64,000 bases of DNA from Cladopsammia gracilis (lineage: Eukaryota; Cnidaria; Anthozoa; Scleractinia; Dendrophylliidae): assembly GCA_022457155.1 (NCBI GenBank), contig JAJGOT010000257.1, positions 243,501 to 307,500 on the forward strand. The letters are read 5' to 3'. This document shows, piece by piece, positions 44,090-56,190 of this stretch. Under the pieces are notes generated by a model. The model did not search any database. It had not been told where the DNA came from and saw only the letters and a list, made by a program, of their open reading frames with translations. A program made the position numbers and the translations under genes. Numbering within the stretch: position 1 is the stretch's first letter; each line of letters starts with the position of its first letter.

Positions 44090-45620
44090 AATGACTCTAA
44101 CTTGTGGAATTTTCTATGCATGATACCCCCCGGTTGAGCTAACAACTCTAACAGTCAAAAAAGTCATTCGATTTACTTTTTGGAGAATTAATCTGTGTGG
44201 ACTCGGTTAACCCGCTAACTAAAAATAAATCGTAGCTCGTCAACGTTTCATTTTAACAGTAGTGCTTTTCGCTTCATCGATCCTTTTAAGAGGTTTTGAT
44301 GTGACTCCCTATAGTTTTATAGCCGCAAGCTTTAGTACTTTTGCACATGCTTAGACGAAAATGGTTGTTTTTCCAGGGTTTTTATGGCGTCACAAAGTAA
44401 AAATAAGCAAAATTAACCGCAGATTTTCTCGCATTTCCTTTGGATGAAATTTTGAGATACCAATGCTAGTAACCTTCACATACCTTTTTAGAAAAACACC
44501 TCTCAAAATGATATTGGGGAAACTGTCGGAACGACCCCATGTTCTTGTCCTTCCAAAAAGTTGGTCTTAATCGTTTCCACAATATAGCAAAGTTTAAAAA
44601 ATAGTTACCAAAGGAACTCGAAATTTAAAAAGAAATAGGGTCCGATTCTTGCACAATATTTGCGATTCTTTAGACGCTCTGTTGCCATAGCAACGGCCAC
44701 TACCACAATTGGAAAATATAATTCATACAGAATAAATCCAACACTTCAATTAAATGCAAACATGTGCGATCCTGATACAACCCTCCACTTTTGCGTAAAG
44801 TATTCCATTATGTGACATTACATTACAGCTTTACATGTTAAACATAAAGCTTTATCCAGGCGCTCTTTATAATAACAGTAAAAAAGAACATGAACATGAC
44901 TTTCGACATGTTGGTTATTTCGTAATAAACAGAAAACCTGACACGGTTCTGCTTGCTAAGAATAAAAGACCGCGGAATGATGATTCTACTGATAGATAGT
45001 AGAAATGTTATAATTAAAAGTTGTTTTCCACTGAGCCATATCCAATTAGTCTTTTAGAAGAGCTCTTCATTGAGAAACAGAGCATCTAAAGAATGACAAA
45101 TACTGCGCAAGATTTGACCTTAATTCTTTAATATTTTGCGTTTCCTTCAGACCCTTCAGTGACAGGGTAACTTGGGCAATTAAATGAGGGTCTCATTGTA
45201 AACACTACTTTCGAAATAATATTTCGAAGTAATATTTCGAAATAATATTTCGTGATAAAGGGTGGTCCAAACCTAAACACAAAACTTGACTTTTCGCTCC
45301 GCTTGCTAAGCATAAAAGACCGCGGCAGGATGATTCTACTGTAGATAGTGGTATTAAGTTGTTTACCACTGAGCCATATCCAATTATTCTTTAAGAAGCG
45401 CATTTAGTATTAAAGTAAAATGCAAGCACGAAAAAACCCACGTCGTTTTCAATCAGTAAAACAAATCAGTTCAATTTTAAGTCCATTGGCAAAAATTTCT
45501 TTGTATGAGATTAACAGCATAATAGATGAGTGCTATAAATATCAATTTCTTTTCGAGACTTGTACAATGATGCTTCTATACCGTCGAAGTATTAAAGCAA
45601 GTTGGTTAAAATGCGCCATT
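44090..45620 (+). repeat. diverged extra copy of the distal block
   Basis: Matches about 58,640-59,960 of block B in order: the CATTCGATTTACTTTTTGG block, the TTGCACAATATTTGC block, the GCTTTATCCAGGC block, and the AAAAGACCGCGG block. Divergence is clearly greater than between A and B. The secreted-gene part is not present here. Confidence 0.65.
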
Positions 45621-45698
45621 CATTAAATTCGTCTGCGTCATTACGAAAGATTAATTGTTGGTTTAAAGAACCATAATATGGGAATACCGAAATAAATT

Positions 45699-45730
45699 GT
45701 CGTTGTTGTTGTTGTTGTTGTTGTTGTTGA
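45699..45730 (+). repeat. (GTT)n microsatellite
   Basis: About ten consecutive GTT units. Confidence 0.9.
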
Positions 45731-45911
45731 ACCAAAACATTAATTCTAATGGCAAAATACACTTAACAAAGTAGCTGCAGTCTGGTTTAACAACGATGCT
45801 TATAAATTACCCAAGGTCGAAGTATCGACAAAAATTGTTCAAATACCACCGAAATTTCTTAATTTTGCTTTCTCTGTATTACAAAGAATTATTGTTTTAA
45901 AGAACCAGAGC

Positions 45912-46037
45912 ATGAGTTCTAATCATTACTATCCAGCTGCAGTCTATGTTAATGAAGTAATTACACAAAGTGAATCATTCTGCTTGCTGGAGCTTATACA
46001 TGTATCGGCGATATCTCTAAAAACTATCTCTCGTAAG
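45912..46037 (+). CDS. possible first exon with strong splice donor
   Basis: Forty-two codons from ATG to a consensus donor (AAG|GTAAGT). The peptide begins MSSNHYYPAAVYVNEVITQS and has no recognisable domain. No following exon was found, so this is a weak candidate based mainly on the splice site. Confidence 0.2.
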
Positions 46038-46357
46038 GTAAGTTCAAATAGTCAATTCTACATTTATTCCTCAAATGAAACAAAATCCATCGCTTCGTTA
46101 CACATCGTTCGGACGCATTTTCTCCTTATTCATTTATCGGTAAAGCAGCGTCTAAGTAGGTTACATTATGAGAGTTTTATCGTACCGTTCGTTTAGAAAG
46201 TTTTCCTTTTTCGGCTATAAACTTCAATTACAGAAAAAAAAATTTACCTGAACAGAAATCCTGGTTTGGGTCTCCAATTTCTAGGCCCTTGAATCAGTAC
46301 CAAAAGGTAGATTATTTACAGTAATAAACAAACAACTTGGTAAATGTTAAAGACTAA

Positions 46358-46939
46358 AGGTGATCAGACACGAGGGGTCATGTAGCAGGGACATGTCATG
46401 TAGCAGGGAATGTCGCAGCGACAAAAAATTGTGTAGTGCACACTGAAGGACATGTAGCAGGTAGTGTAGCGGGGACATGTAGCAGGGAACAAATCATAGC
46501 GCTTGCACACCACACGAAACTGTCGAGGGGACATGTCTCAGGGACATGTTGCAGCGACACGTTCCCTCGTGTGAACTGATACTATCATAATTGTGCAACA
46601 CTAATCGTGAGAACATTTTGTCCCCGCGACATGTCTCACGGAGTTCAACTTGTTGAACTTCATGGGACACGTCGCGGGGACAAAATGTCCCCAAAATTGG
46701 TGTTGCACTATTATGATAGTATCAGTTCACACGAGGTAACGTGTCGCTGCAACATGTCCCTGAGACATGTCCCCTCGACATTTTCATGAGGTGTGCAAGC
46801 GCTATGATTTATTCCCTGCTACATGTCACCGCTACACTCCCTGCTACATGTCCCTCAGTGTGTACTACACAAATTTTTGTCGCTGCTACATGTCGCTGCG
46901 ACATGTCCCTGCTACATGACCCCTCGTGTCTGACCACCT
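46358..46939. mobile_element. 582-bp near-complete palindrome with ACATGTC iterons
   Basis: Flanked by TAA (46,355-46,357 and 46,940-46,942). Arms of about 280 bp are near-mirror images that begin AGGTGATCAGACACGAGGGG. They contain many copies of ACATGTC, GTAGCAGGGACATG and GTCGCAGCGAC, themselves partly palindromic. The centre has CAACTTGTTG. TAA duplication suggests a Harbinger-type MITE. No coding frame is meaningful because every frame reads the same iterated motif. Confidence 0.8.
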
Positions 46940-46942
46940 TAA

Positions 46943-47326
46943 TTATAAAAAGATATATCCAACGTTTCAAATGGAAGCGAACGCATACCATACTGGTGCA
47001 ATACTTTTCTGGACTTTGAACTTTCTAAACTTTTCTGAAGTTTCTGAACTTTGCCTGTGTCGACCTACTTTCTGATATAAACAGTAAATAGAATTTCTCG
47101 CGAGACGCACGCGATCAAAATTTTCCGAGACCCACGATTTTGAAGGTACCATTCGCCACCCCTACAAATGAATATTGCATTATCTCACAGGACTTCAATA
47201 TATTTTAATCGGGGTATCAAATCAAATTCTGCAATGTTAAAAACAAATAGTATGATATAATTTACTCGTCTGAAATATGCAATAAGGCTTTCAACTGACA
47301 CACACATAGTTCGCGGTGTTTATCTC
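46943..47326. other. intergenic, no gene recognised
   Basis: No coding or RNA feature is supported. Confidence 0.4.
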
Positions 47327-47515
47327 TTTAGCTTGAATGTTTTGTTTTCCCAATGTAGGTCATGTGATGTTCTCCTGGGAATTTGTCCTTTGTCTTTTCA
47401 TAAATTATGCATACATATGCACGTGAAGAAAACAAAATTTAAAAGAAACAGTTTTCTAGGAGTAACATCACATGATGTACATTGAGAAAACAAAACATAC
47501 AAGCTAAAGAGGTCT
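47327..47515. repeat. inverted-repeat element
   Basis: Arms of about 55 bp: CTTTAGCTTGAATGTTTTGT on the left is mirrored by ACAAAACATACAAGCTAAAG on the right, and ATCACATGATGT mirrors the inner part. A short spacer separates them. Probably a MITE. Confidence 0.65.
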
Positions 47516-47653
47516 ATTGTAAATGTATTATCCTTTTCAATTTTGTTGCTATTAAAACGCAAGTGGCAGAAGGGATGATTGAAATGTGGCTTTGAGTCTA
47601 TTGTGTACATTGCAATCTTTTTGTTACATAATAGGAACTCATACTTAAAGACT

Positions 47654-47951
47654 CAGTATTGTCCATTATGCATTGCGTGCTGCGAGCATCGGCGGCCATT
47701 TTCTTGATGTTGAAAAATCCGGTAGGTCGTCTAGCTCTTTGTAATCCGTTTCCATTTGCCATGTCGGTCGTTAAACGTTTATTCGAGTACCTTATTTATC
47801 AGGTAACACTTAAGAACGTTATTTAATATAAAACGTTTGGACAGAACAGAAGCACGGGACGATATAATTCCTTTCCACGCGATAGAATGTTTGCCGTCCC
47901 GTACAAACTAAAACAATAACAGAGGCGCGTGAAGCATAATGGACAATACTG
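47654..47951. mobile_element. 298-bp MITE with CAGTATTGTCCATTATGC ends
   Basis: Perfect 18-bp terminal inverted repeats around a non-coding interior. A CAG start is seen in hAT and pogo families; the target duplication could not be read confidently. Confidence 0.7.
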
Positions 47952-48352
47952 CAACTTGCATAATCAGCACGAGCTTATTTAGAAATTCAGCAAAGGGCTA
48001 TTTTAACTTGTGCATTAATATTCCAAAACACAAGAGCCAGGTCGTTTTACCCGAGAAAGCAATCTCTGAGAATTAGAGTAAGTAACTACTAATCTAGAGG
48101 ATAAGTCAAAGTATTTGTGGATTTCGTGAAACGTCAATGAAATAAATCCATAAAACCGATCAAGTAGCGCAAGATGATTGAGGTAGGAAGTGTCTGTCTA
48201 CATGCACTTCGATGCGTCGTAGTGAGAATACTCAGGTTTTCTAGGTTGATACCGCAGAGGCAACGGAAAACAAAACACTGTCGTGTTTACTTATTTTTTT
48301 GTCTTTTTCAGACGACACCGATTAATTTGAAGCGTCTCTGCCGGCATTTATC

Positions 48353-51300
48353 ATGAAGGTTGCTTGCATTCTGATCCTTTCTGCTGTGATTGTCTCATTG
48401 GGCGCAATGCGAATAAATAGGATTCCAAAAAGTGCGTGTCAAATATTATAACTGCACCAGAGAGGGGGGAGAGAAATACAAAGTATTTTAGTGTTTTTTC
48501 TGTCATATAATTTGTCAATTCGTTAAGTGGGGGTGGGCGGGGTGAGAGGGTGTTTGGGGGATTGGGGGGTTTGAGAAGTTCAATGGTTTCTCCTAGAACT
48601 GATTTTTAGCAAACGTAAAACGTTTATTCAGTTGCACTTTAGAATCTATCTTGCTGCTGATTTTATTTTCCGTCCAGTGCACTTTTTCAACGGTGCCACT
48701 AAACCATGCTACTGACACAATTTGCGCTAATGAAAGAAAAACCGCGACGGATGACCATGGAAAACTGCTTAACTTGGATACAATAAACTGTGATCCGCAC
48801 TGCGTCTCTAGTTGCCATAGAGGCAAAGAGTACGCACTAAATTGCTGTACGTACCACAAACTTGAAATACTGAGAGGTTTGTATTTTAACCCGTTAATTC
48901 AGCCTAAAGCTTAAATTGATTTTTTTTACGAAAGAGGAAAATTTCTCAATAAAGTTTGCCATCTTTTTCAACAACTGCGTCTCCAGTTACCAAGGAGACA
49001 AAGACTGCGCATTACCATAGTTACTTTACTAACTATGGCATTACCTATATAGCAGTTTTCAATTGAGTGTCGTAAAACCAAAACCAAAGTAATAGAAAAC
49101 ATTCGTTTCCTCGGTATTGAACTGGAACTAGCTTGCCGTCGAAGCTAATGCGAGGGAATATCATCAAAAATATTTGCATGTGAAAAGATTCCCCCGCATG
49201 AGCCTCGACTGCAAACTAGTTCCAGTTCAATACCGAGAATACGAATATTGTCTATTAAGGTTACAGTGTACCTTCGGGGGTGTCTCCAGTATAACAGCTC
49301 TAGCGTCTTAAGATTACGCTTAATATATCTAAACCCAGACATCAAATTAAAGCTTATAGAGCTGGCTATCTAATTATGGAAACCATCCGCATCAGCTTTA
49401 AAACGCTATAACTCAAAGCGATTATTGTATTTTGCTAATTTAATTTGTTCTCGGGTTTCCGGATACGAAGCGCTAAAAAAAAAAAAAAGAAAAAAACGTG
49501 TCGGCGATTTCCCATATTCAATTGCAGTGAAAAGTTACAGAATATTTTCGAAAAAGGGAGAAAAAATGGAGTGATCGCACGGAAATGGCTCTTGACGAAA
49601 ACGTTTTCGGAAATAAGAAATTCGCCGAAACCTTTTTGTTGATTATATGTTAGCCTAGCTTCTGTCCAAATTTGAGTTGTAGCTCTTTAAAGTGTCCCCA
49701 ACAAGCGAAAAATTAACTTTGAGAAAACAGCGCTTAAAAAAAAACATATCGCTTCATAAACAAACTCCGCCCACAAAAGTTATACCGTCATTTCTCCGTC
49801 AATTTTCACTACTTCTCGTTAATTTTTTTTTTTTATGAAAGTTCATTCTGTAAACTTTATTTTGAAGCCCCCCCCCAAAAAAAAAGTTCAATAAAGTTTC
49901 GATCTGAAGGTACACTATAACCTTACTCTGACATATCACAGCAGTCGTAAATAATCCAATGAACCAATCAGAGCTCGAAGCAATTACATGTCGGCGGCGC
50001 CAAGCGCGGGAAAACGCGTGCGAGCAAGTCACGATTGGTTTTGGTTTTAGTTCTGATTGGTCGAGAAAGTGGCGCGAGATTTTTTAGCCAATCACAAAGC
50101 GTAGCAATGGAAAACCAAAGCAGTTGTGTAATTACTTTCGATACTCAACTGAAAACTGCTCCAGAAAACATGAAATACTGAAAAGTTCGTGTTTCCAAAC
50201 CACCGTCACGTTTGTAACATTCTTTGTTCAAATTTGATGAATTATTAAAGTGCACAAAAACCTAAAATTGTTTTTTCGCTTAATCAACTCTATGTCCGTT
50301 GAAAAGTTGAATGGTTAAATATTTCTTGTTTTTAACGTTGCGTTAGTGAATTATAAAGGTTTGAATTTACAAAATGTTAATAAGATGACGCCAAATCAAG
50401 ACTCGTTTACTATACAACTACTTGTTTCCACCTCCAAGTAATATTTTGTTTACAAATCAATTAACTTTTAACAGTTTTTATTTGGTATTTCTTCAATTGA
50501 TTATCCTTAAGCTGTGAACTGCGCATTGTAAATTGAAGTAGAAGTAATGATAAAGTATTGATTTGACGTCATTTAATTAGCATTTTGTAAATTCAAATCT
50601 CTATAACTCACTAACGCAACGTTAAAAACAAGAAATATTTCACTATTCGACTTTTCAACGCACGTGTACATTGAGTTGATTAGAAGGAAAAAATGAATTA
50701 GGGGTTAGGTACACTTTAATGAATTTGTGAAAGACTATTCACAGTCCCCTATTTTCGCGTGTTCGTCAAAACTGGGTGCATGAGTTAAAAAAAAATGCTC
50801 GGGGGGCGGGGTGGGAAACCAAAATTAGCTTCCGCAAAGTCAAGAAATGCCCTTCGCAGCCTAATAACATTCGTTCCACTTTTTCTATTAGATGAGCCTT
50901 CAGAACCAGAGGAGTACTACATCACATTGCTTCTTCACAACAAGGTGGGCCGCGAGATCAGAGTTATACCATCTAGAGGCCGCAAAAGTGGTTATGTAGT
51001 AAAGCAATACGCCTTTTTTAAAGTGTCCATGGTATTCCCCAAAACTGCTGACGTGCCCAAACCGGTTACATTTAAAGCCATTGATGTTGAGACCGAGAGT
51101 GGCTTGGAAATTAATGGCGACATCAAGGTGTCAATCACGCCTGGAGATTCCTCGGATGAAGTGATCAACATGACTATTACTGCGCCTGGTAAGTAGGACG
51201 AGTGCTGCGGGGGAGGATTACCCGCCTACCTCTCGCGAGTTAATTTGAAAACATGTTTCATGCTTTGGTTCTGTAAAGCGATTTTCATATGACCTTGTAA

Positions 51301-53969
51301 AACGGTTCGGAGTGTTTGCGATTTGTTTTATCCGCCAGTAGTTGAAAGGATCAAGCTATGATCGTTTTCCCGATTAAAATATCCCTAATATGGAAAGAGG
51401 CTTGTTCGATTAACCTATTATAATACTGGAACCTGAGTGACGCTAAGACAATCGATTTCTGGAAAACCCTTGGACAACAGATTGTTCTACGAGAGTTTGC
51501 GATTTGGATCTTGGGGAAGATGGTCAGTTCTTTTCAAAAAATTCTGAAAATAAAAACAGTGAAAGGAGTTGTGATAGGTTCCACACTAACTGACCAGATC
51601 GTAGGTGAATTCAAACCGAAGAGATGTAGAGCTTGGTTTCGTTGCTGGAAGGTTATTCGTGTGGGCGACTGGCAAGTTTGGTTGTTTATTAAAAGCTGCA
51701 TTACTGACCACAATACTCCCGCTCCTTGCATAATCTGCCAAAACTTGATACCTTTTTGCAAGGGGTAGGCCTTCCAAATTTGTAAATTCCTTGTATGTAA
51801 TTTAATCTCCAATCTGCCATTTTTCACGGAAGTTGTTTCTGAGCCTAATTGCAAAAAGGTACTTTTAAGCTGGCATATGCGTTCGCATACATTCCCATTC
51901 CCAACCAACCAAAAGCCACGCGCGTTTGAAGTTCGTTCGCTAAACCAATTAAATTGCTTTGTTGTTGTGACTCTGTTCGCGCGTACCATTTCAAGGTCAT
52001 ACGAAAATCCCTCTAACTTTTGCTGTTTATGGAACAGCCATAAGCTCGCACAAAATCCTTATAATTATATATGAACCGAAAACAAAGTAGAGCTCCAACT
52101 TGCTGTTCTATGACGAAGGGTATTTTAATGTTCAGTACTAGTAAGGAGACGACATTGGCGCCTGCGTGTTTTATCTGGCCAGGGCAGTGATCTGACTTAG
52201 TTCGAAACTACCTTCAGAGGCAGTTTCAATCATGCTCAGAATAAACATGTTTTCATCATGATTCGCGCAATGCGACGCCTGATGTGAACACTTTTTCATA
52301 GTGAAACATGTTTTAATGGAGATTAGACTTAACATGTTTCGCCCTAGTGTGTATGTTGTGGTGCAATTTTGTCCTTGGTGCAAATTTTATCTTCCTTTGT
52401 TTAAAACTCATTATCATACATTATCATACATTTCCATACCCAAAAGCAAAGGAAAATAAAATTTGCACCATGGACAAAATTGCACCACAACATGTACACA
52501 ACATCAGCCAGTCAGATTTGTGTATTCGCAAAAGACCACTATGACTATCTACTAAAAAAAGTCTGTACTATACTTGTAATCTCCGCAGTACCAAAACCAG
52601 TCCATTCGTGGTTCATGCTTTCATTAACTGGTAACATCATCCCCGGCAATTCGGACCTGACGACTCACGGAAATATGACTTTAATGGCGGAGGGTCTGGC
52701 CTTCGACGGTCAGGAATCTTACGCCGTGGCTCAAATCGCCCCTGGTGACTGTGTTATTAACACCGAGAAATGCGTGGACGGGCTGTCTTTTGGCACGAAA
52801 CTTAGGTTTGATAAACTCACGGGAGACACGGAGCCGCGATACATTGTGGACACCGGTGCTCACGATCGAGGCATGCGCGGATTCTCGTTGCACACGCATG
52901 AAGATAATCTGGTTGCTGTGGTGAGGACTGCTGATAGGCAATGGACGGTAAGTTTTAAGCAACTGTAAAATGTACTTTGGAAAACCTCGATATTAGCGTC
53001 ACTCCGCTGTAATGGATACTGCTTTTACATATAACAGTTAAAGTATTGGTGAAACTCCTGTTATTATTGACGGGAGTAGATGTAAAGAATTTTAGCGGGA
53101 GTTGTCAAGCTTTTGCTAATTAGACTGTTATGAAAGTGATCTGCATCACTTAATTTCCAGAGTTTCATAACTGGTATTTTATTTTCAAGAGTGCCTACTT
53201 TTAAAACTACAAAAGAAACCGATTAGAGCTCTATATTATTGGTTATTTATTATTTAGTCTCCTTGACCTGCATTTTCCAGAATATTTTCCCTTTCACCCT
53301 TGAACTCCCAAGAGTGACAAAAAATCAAAATTCAAGGAAGATTTCAAATTTTGTTTTGTAAAAATATTGCAAAAGAAATGGTACCATGCAAAAGTACTGC
53401 TGAAGAGGTTTCATTTCAATGATCACACCATATGATTTCATCAACAGACTCAAAAGTTAGAACAAATGGTACCATGCAAAAGTATTGCTGAAGAGGTTTC
53501 ATTTGAAATGTCACACCATATGATTTCATTAACAGACTCAAAAGTTTAAACTATACTACATGCATGACTCCATAATTCATTGACTCCTGGAGTTAAAGGG
53601 TCAGCTGCTATAAAACTGGGATTTTATTCTGCCCTCATAACTCTTATTTCTTAACACCAGGTTGAAAGCCCCGTTACTCTGAATAAATGGGTGTACATTA
53701 TGGTGACTTGGAATAAACAGGAGGGAATGAAAATGTACTATAACGCACAGCTACGAGTTCACAATACCACAGGGACATCAGTGCCTGCCACCACAGTCGT
53801 TCCTTACAAGAATAACTTTGTTATTGGTCGAGAAGTGGGAAAAAACGGGCCCTTTCATTATGGAATGTTCGTTATGGCATCGTTTACTACCTTTGCGGGA
53901 CGTTTGTCACAAGACGATGTTAACGCTGCTTATTTTTTTTTCTGGAGTGCGGTTGGTGAACTCACATAA
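48353..53969 (+). CDS. secreted LamG/ConA-like domain protein, copy B (possibly decaying)
   Basis: Exon counterparts are 48353-48431, 48694-48876, 50892-51188, 52589-52947 and 53661-53969, which would give 408 residues if spliced like copy A. The signal peptide, Cys-rich module, beta-rich module and LamG-like region are all conserved and free of stops. Two splice signals are weaker than in A: the exon-1 donor is GTGCGT instead of GTGAGT, and the exon-2 acceptor needed for the correct phase is CAACGG instead of CAACAG. The other nearby AG (48,676-48,677) gives the wrong frame. A deletion removed the ancestral stop, so the protein ends in AVGELT, read from a foldback repeat. In the Cys-rich module one cysteine has moved (CVSSCHRGKEY versus CVSGYQRDKEC). 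It may be a pseudogene or a diverging paralog. Confidence 0.5.
48973..49012 (+). pseudogene. fragment of exon 2 inside intron 2 of copy B
   Basis: ACTGCGTCTCCAGTTACCAA and AAGACTGCGCATTA match the middle of exon 2. They resemble the copy-A version more than copy B's own exon 2. The preceding ATCTTTTTCAAC also recalls the sequence before exon 2, so this looks like an internally deleted exon copy. Confidence 0.55.
49101..49246. repeat. nested foldback, 31-bp arms
   Basis: CTCGGTATTGAACTGGAACT on the left is mirrored exactly by AGTTCCAGTTCAATACCGAG on the right. Confidence 0.75.
49257..49924. repeat. nested inverted-repeat element
   Basis: The ends AAGGTTACAGTGTACCTTC and GAAGGTACACTATAACCTT are inverted copies. 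The interior contains poly-A runs and no gene. Confidence 0.65.
50247..50722. mobile_element. foldback element with about 120-bp arms
   Basis: Left arm words AATCAACTC, AAATATTTCTTGTTTTTAAC and GTTGCGTTAGTGA are mirrored on the right arm. Terminal match is AAAGTGCAC against GTACACTTT. It also lies in intron 2 of copy B and is absent from copy A. Confidence 0.7.
53377..53548 (+). repeat. 88-bp tandem repeat, two units, intron 4 of copy B
   Basis: Same unit as the three-unit array at 21,148-21,411. Confidence 0.85.
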
Positions 53970-54815
53970 AAATGATTGGGGTGCTCGTCGGTAATTTTCG
54001 AAAAACACCCTGAAAGGTACTTGAATCTCGACGAGCACTGCCTTCATATTTATATGGAAGTCCTCCTCTGGGATTTTCAAGTGTTTTTGAAATTTGAGAG
54101 TAGATAAATTAATAGGTGGCGTAGTTGTCGTTGATTCTTGCTGCGAAGGCTAATAAATTGGTTGAAAGGTTGTTTATGTAAATGGTAATTTGCTGTTTAT
54201 AGTAATTTGATGGAATCATGAAACGATTTTTCAATTGATTAAGGGTTCTTGGCTTGTTTTTATTTTTCTCATAGCATATTAAGTTGTTATGCAATATGTT
54301 GCAGACGTGAACAGATCGGTTTGCATTCACTGTCTAGAAAGTTCTGAACTTTATATTTTGGTTTAGACATATCTCGCGTTTTACCGGGTTCTGTTACGGT
54401 GATGCTTTATATCTGTCATCGGTGACCCACGTGATCGAGAGTTATGAATAAACGATTCTCGCCTTATTCGGGTCGCAGTTCGCCCAGAGAACATGTATAC
54501 ATCTGCTTTTAATTTCCGGCCGATGGAGCCGTTTTTCCCCTTTCTCTTTTTTTACAAAGCTAGGCCTTTAAGTGTCCCATCGTCTATTGCTTGTTTGCTG
54601 CTACGTGATTTCCTTTGTTGGTTAATGAACTACATTCTTTTAAAGAAACGGGCCATCAGCTGCAACCAAAGACAAAAGTGTTGGGAAGGTTCCTTGTTTT
54701 CCTCCCCACTCCCCCCTCATCCCCCCTCTTCCAAAGTTGCTGTTAACGCAAATACTTACCTTACACTGTCTTTTGAATAGATGTCTTCAACATTGGATTT
54801 TGGGGAGAGGAGGGC

Positions 54816-54823
54816 TATAAAAA
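54816..54823 (+). promoter_or_regulatory. TATA box, block B counterpart
   Basis: TATAAAAA in the same context as 23,428-23,435. The exon it would serve (ATG at 54,924) has lost its splice donor. Confidence 0.3.
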
Positions 54824-54923
54824 GCGTTGCGCGAGGCTTTAATTGAGCTGAGGTAGTGTCATTTTTTAGCGTTTTACAAGCCTTCCCAACTAATTTTGTC
54901 TTAGGTTGTAGCTTCAGTACACA

Positions 54924-55020
54924 ATGTCCTTTGATGACAACTGCAAGAACATTGCGATAAATGGTGAAAACCTAGCTGGAAAAAAACTAAAGAAATACTG
55001 CCGATCTGTTTTCAGTGTAA
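54924..55020 (+). pseudogene. small exon, block B copy, donor lost
   Basis: Counterpart of 23,547-23,639. The donor GGGTAAGC has become AGTGTAATC, and the 1.2-kb repeat begins 13 bp later. Confidence 0.35.
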
Positions 55021-55032
55021 TCCCGACAGTAA

Positions 55033-56190
55033 TAGCGGAGCACTTGCCATTCCGAAGGCCTGGCTGCGCAGCTCCATACTCATAGAACCTATGCCGTGAT
55101 TTTTTATGGTCATGGCTCGCGGAATGTTTCGCGGGCGCGTGTTTGCCCGCCCGCCCGCCCGCCGTGTTTGAACATTATCCGGGATCTTGAAAGCAAGGCT
55201 TTGTTTTTCGCGCGGCCACACAGCCGTGAGCTCGGTAAACACTTTACTTGTTTTGTTGTGTCTAGCGGAGAATTAAATCGTTATTTTCCTGCATTTTTTC
55301 GCGGTTTGCTACTCAAGACAGGGATACTAATTAAGGTATACTCAGAAGCCGCTTTAGTGGAAAAAGACGAGCTTTCAGGGATAAAATCTTGCTTCGAGGA
55401 ACTTCATGTATTTTCTACGGATTTCAGAACCAGAAGCGGAGATTTGAATTTCCAAGCAAGCGAGGGACTTAAAGGTTAAACATATTACAGTTTTTGATGA
55501 GAATTTATGTTGATATCAATCTGTGAGTGTCTTTTTATTAGTGTCATTGTTAGTTTTGGAGAATTGATTTTAAAACGTGCTTAAATTCAGTTGTATCGAT
55601 CTCTTGAATTTCATCGAAGGAAGCTTGAACTCGATGAGCTATAATTAAGCTTAAATAGTACGCGTTTTGCTTTTAAACGTAAACTAATGCAGATTTGAAT
55701 AAATTTTTTCGAAAGAAGATTGTGTTGTCCATTTTTATGTGTTTGTTTATTCATTAGATAGATTGAAAAGCGATTTTATGTAAACAAAACAAGACTTTGA
55801 TTTTATAGTACAGTTCTATCTTCACTCGCATTGCCTTATCGAAAGAAGCTTATGTTTGTGTATTTTTGCAGTTTTGATTTTCAAATCAGTTTCTCGGGCA
55901 ATTTTTGACAAACATAAACTGAATTTTATTCGGAAACTAGTGGTACTAGTTATTCTAGACAGAGAAAAGTTGTTTTTGTCAACTTTTGTACGGTCTATAA
56001 AAATGTACTGTGCAGACGGTCGCGTAATACTGTTTTTGAGAATTGCTAAAATTGAAAATAGCCCGTTCGTCAATCTTAATTCTTGTGCTTCCAACCTTTC
56101 ACCTTAGTTAAGTTTCACCTTAGTTAAGTTTCACCTTAGTTAAGCTTGTTCAAAGTGCGACGCTGTTAGGCTTGGGCTATGTATATATAT
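55033..56190 (+). mobile_element. 1.2-kb dispersed repeat, copy 3 (block B only)
   Basis: Begins TAGCGGAGCACTTGCCATTC and ends at a TATATATATTA tract. Block A reads CGACAGTAATCAATTTAATA across the same point, an empty site. Some block-A sequence just downstream (23,660-23,755) is missing from B. Confidence 0.75.

Larger units (their letters stand above)
49051..50160. mobile_element. inverted-repeat element in intron 2 of copy B (outer)
   Basis: The ends AGCAGTTTTCAATTGAGT and, inverted, AGCAGTTTTCAGTTGAGT delimit a 1.1-kb insertion absent from copy A. Two further inverted-repeat units are nested inside it. Right-hand sequence includes CCAATCA and GATTGG motifs. Confidence 0.65.

Noticed and set aside
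46358..46939. Possible CRISPR-like array because of many short repeats
   Set aside because: Repeats are not regularly spaced, have no unique spacers and are arranged as a palindrome with a TAA duplication, so it is a MITE in a eukaryotic genome.
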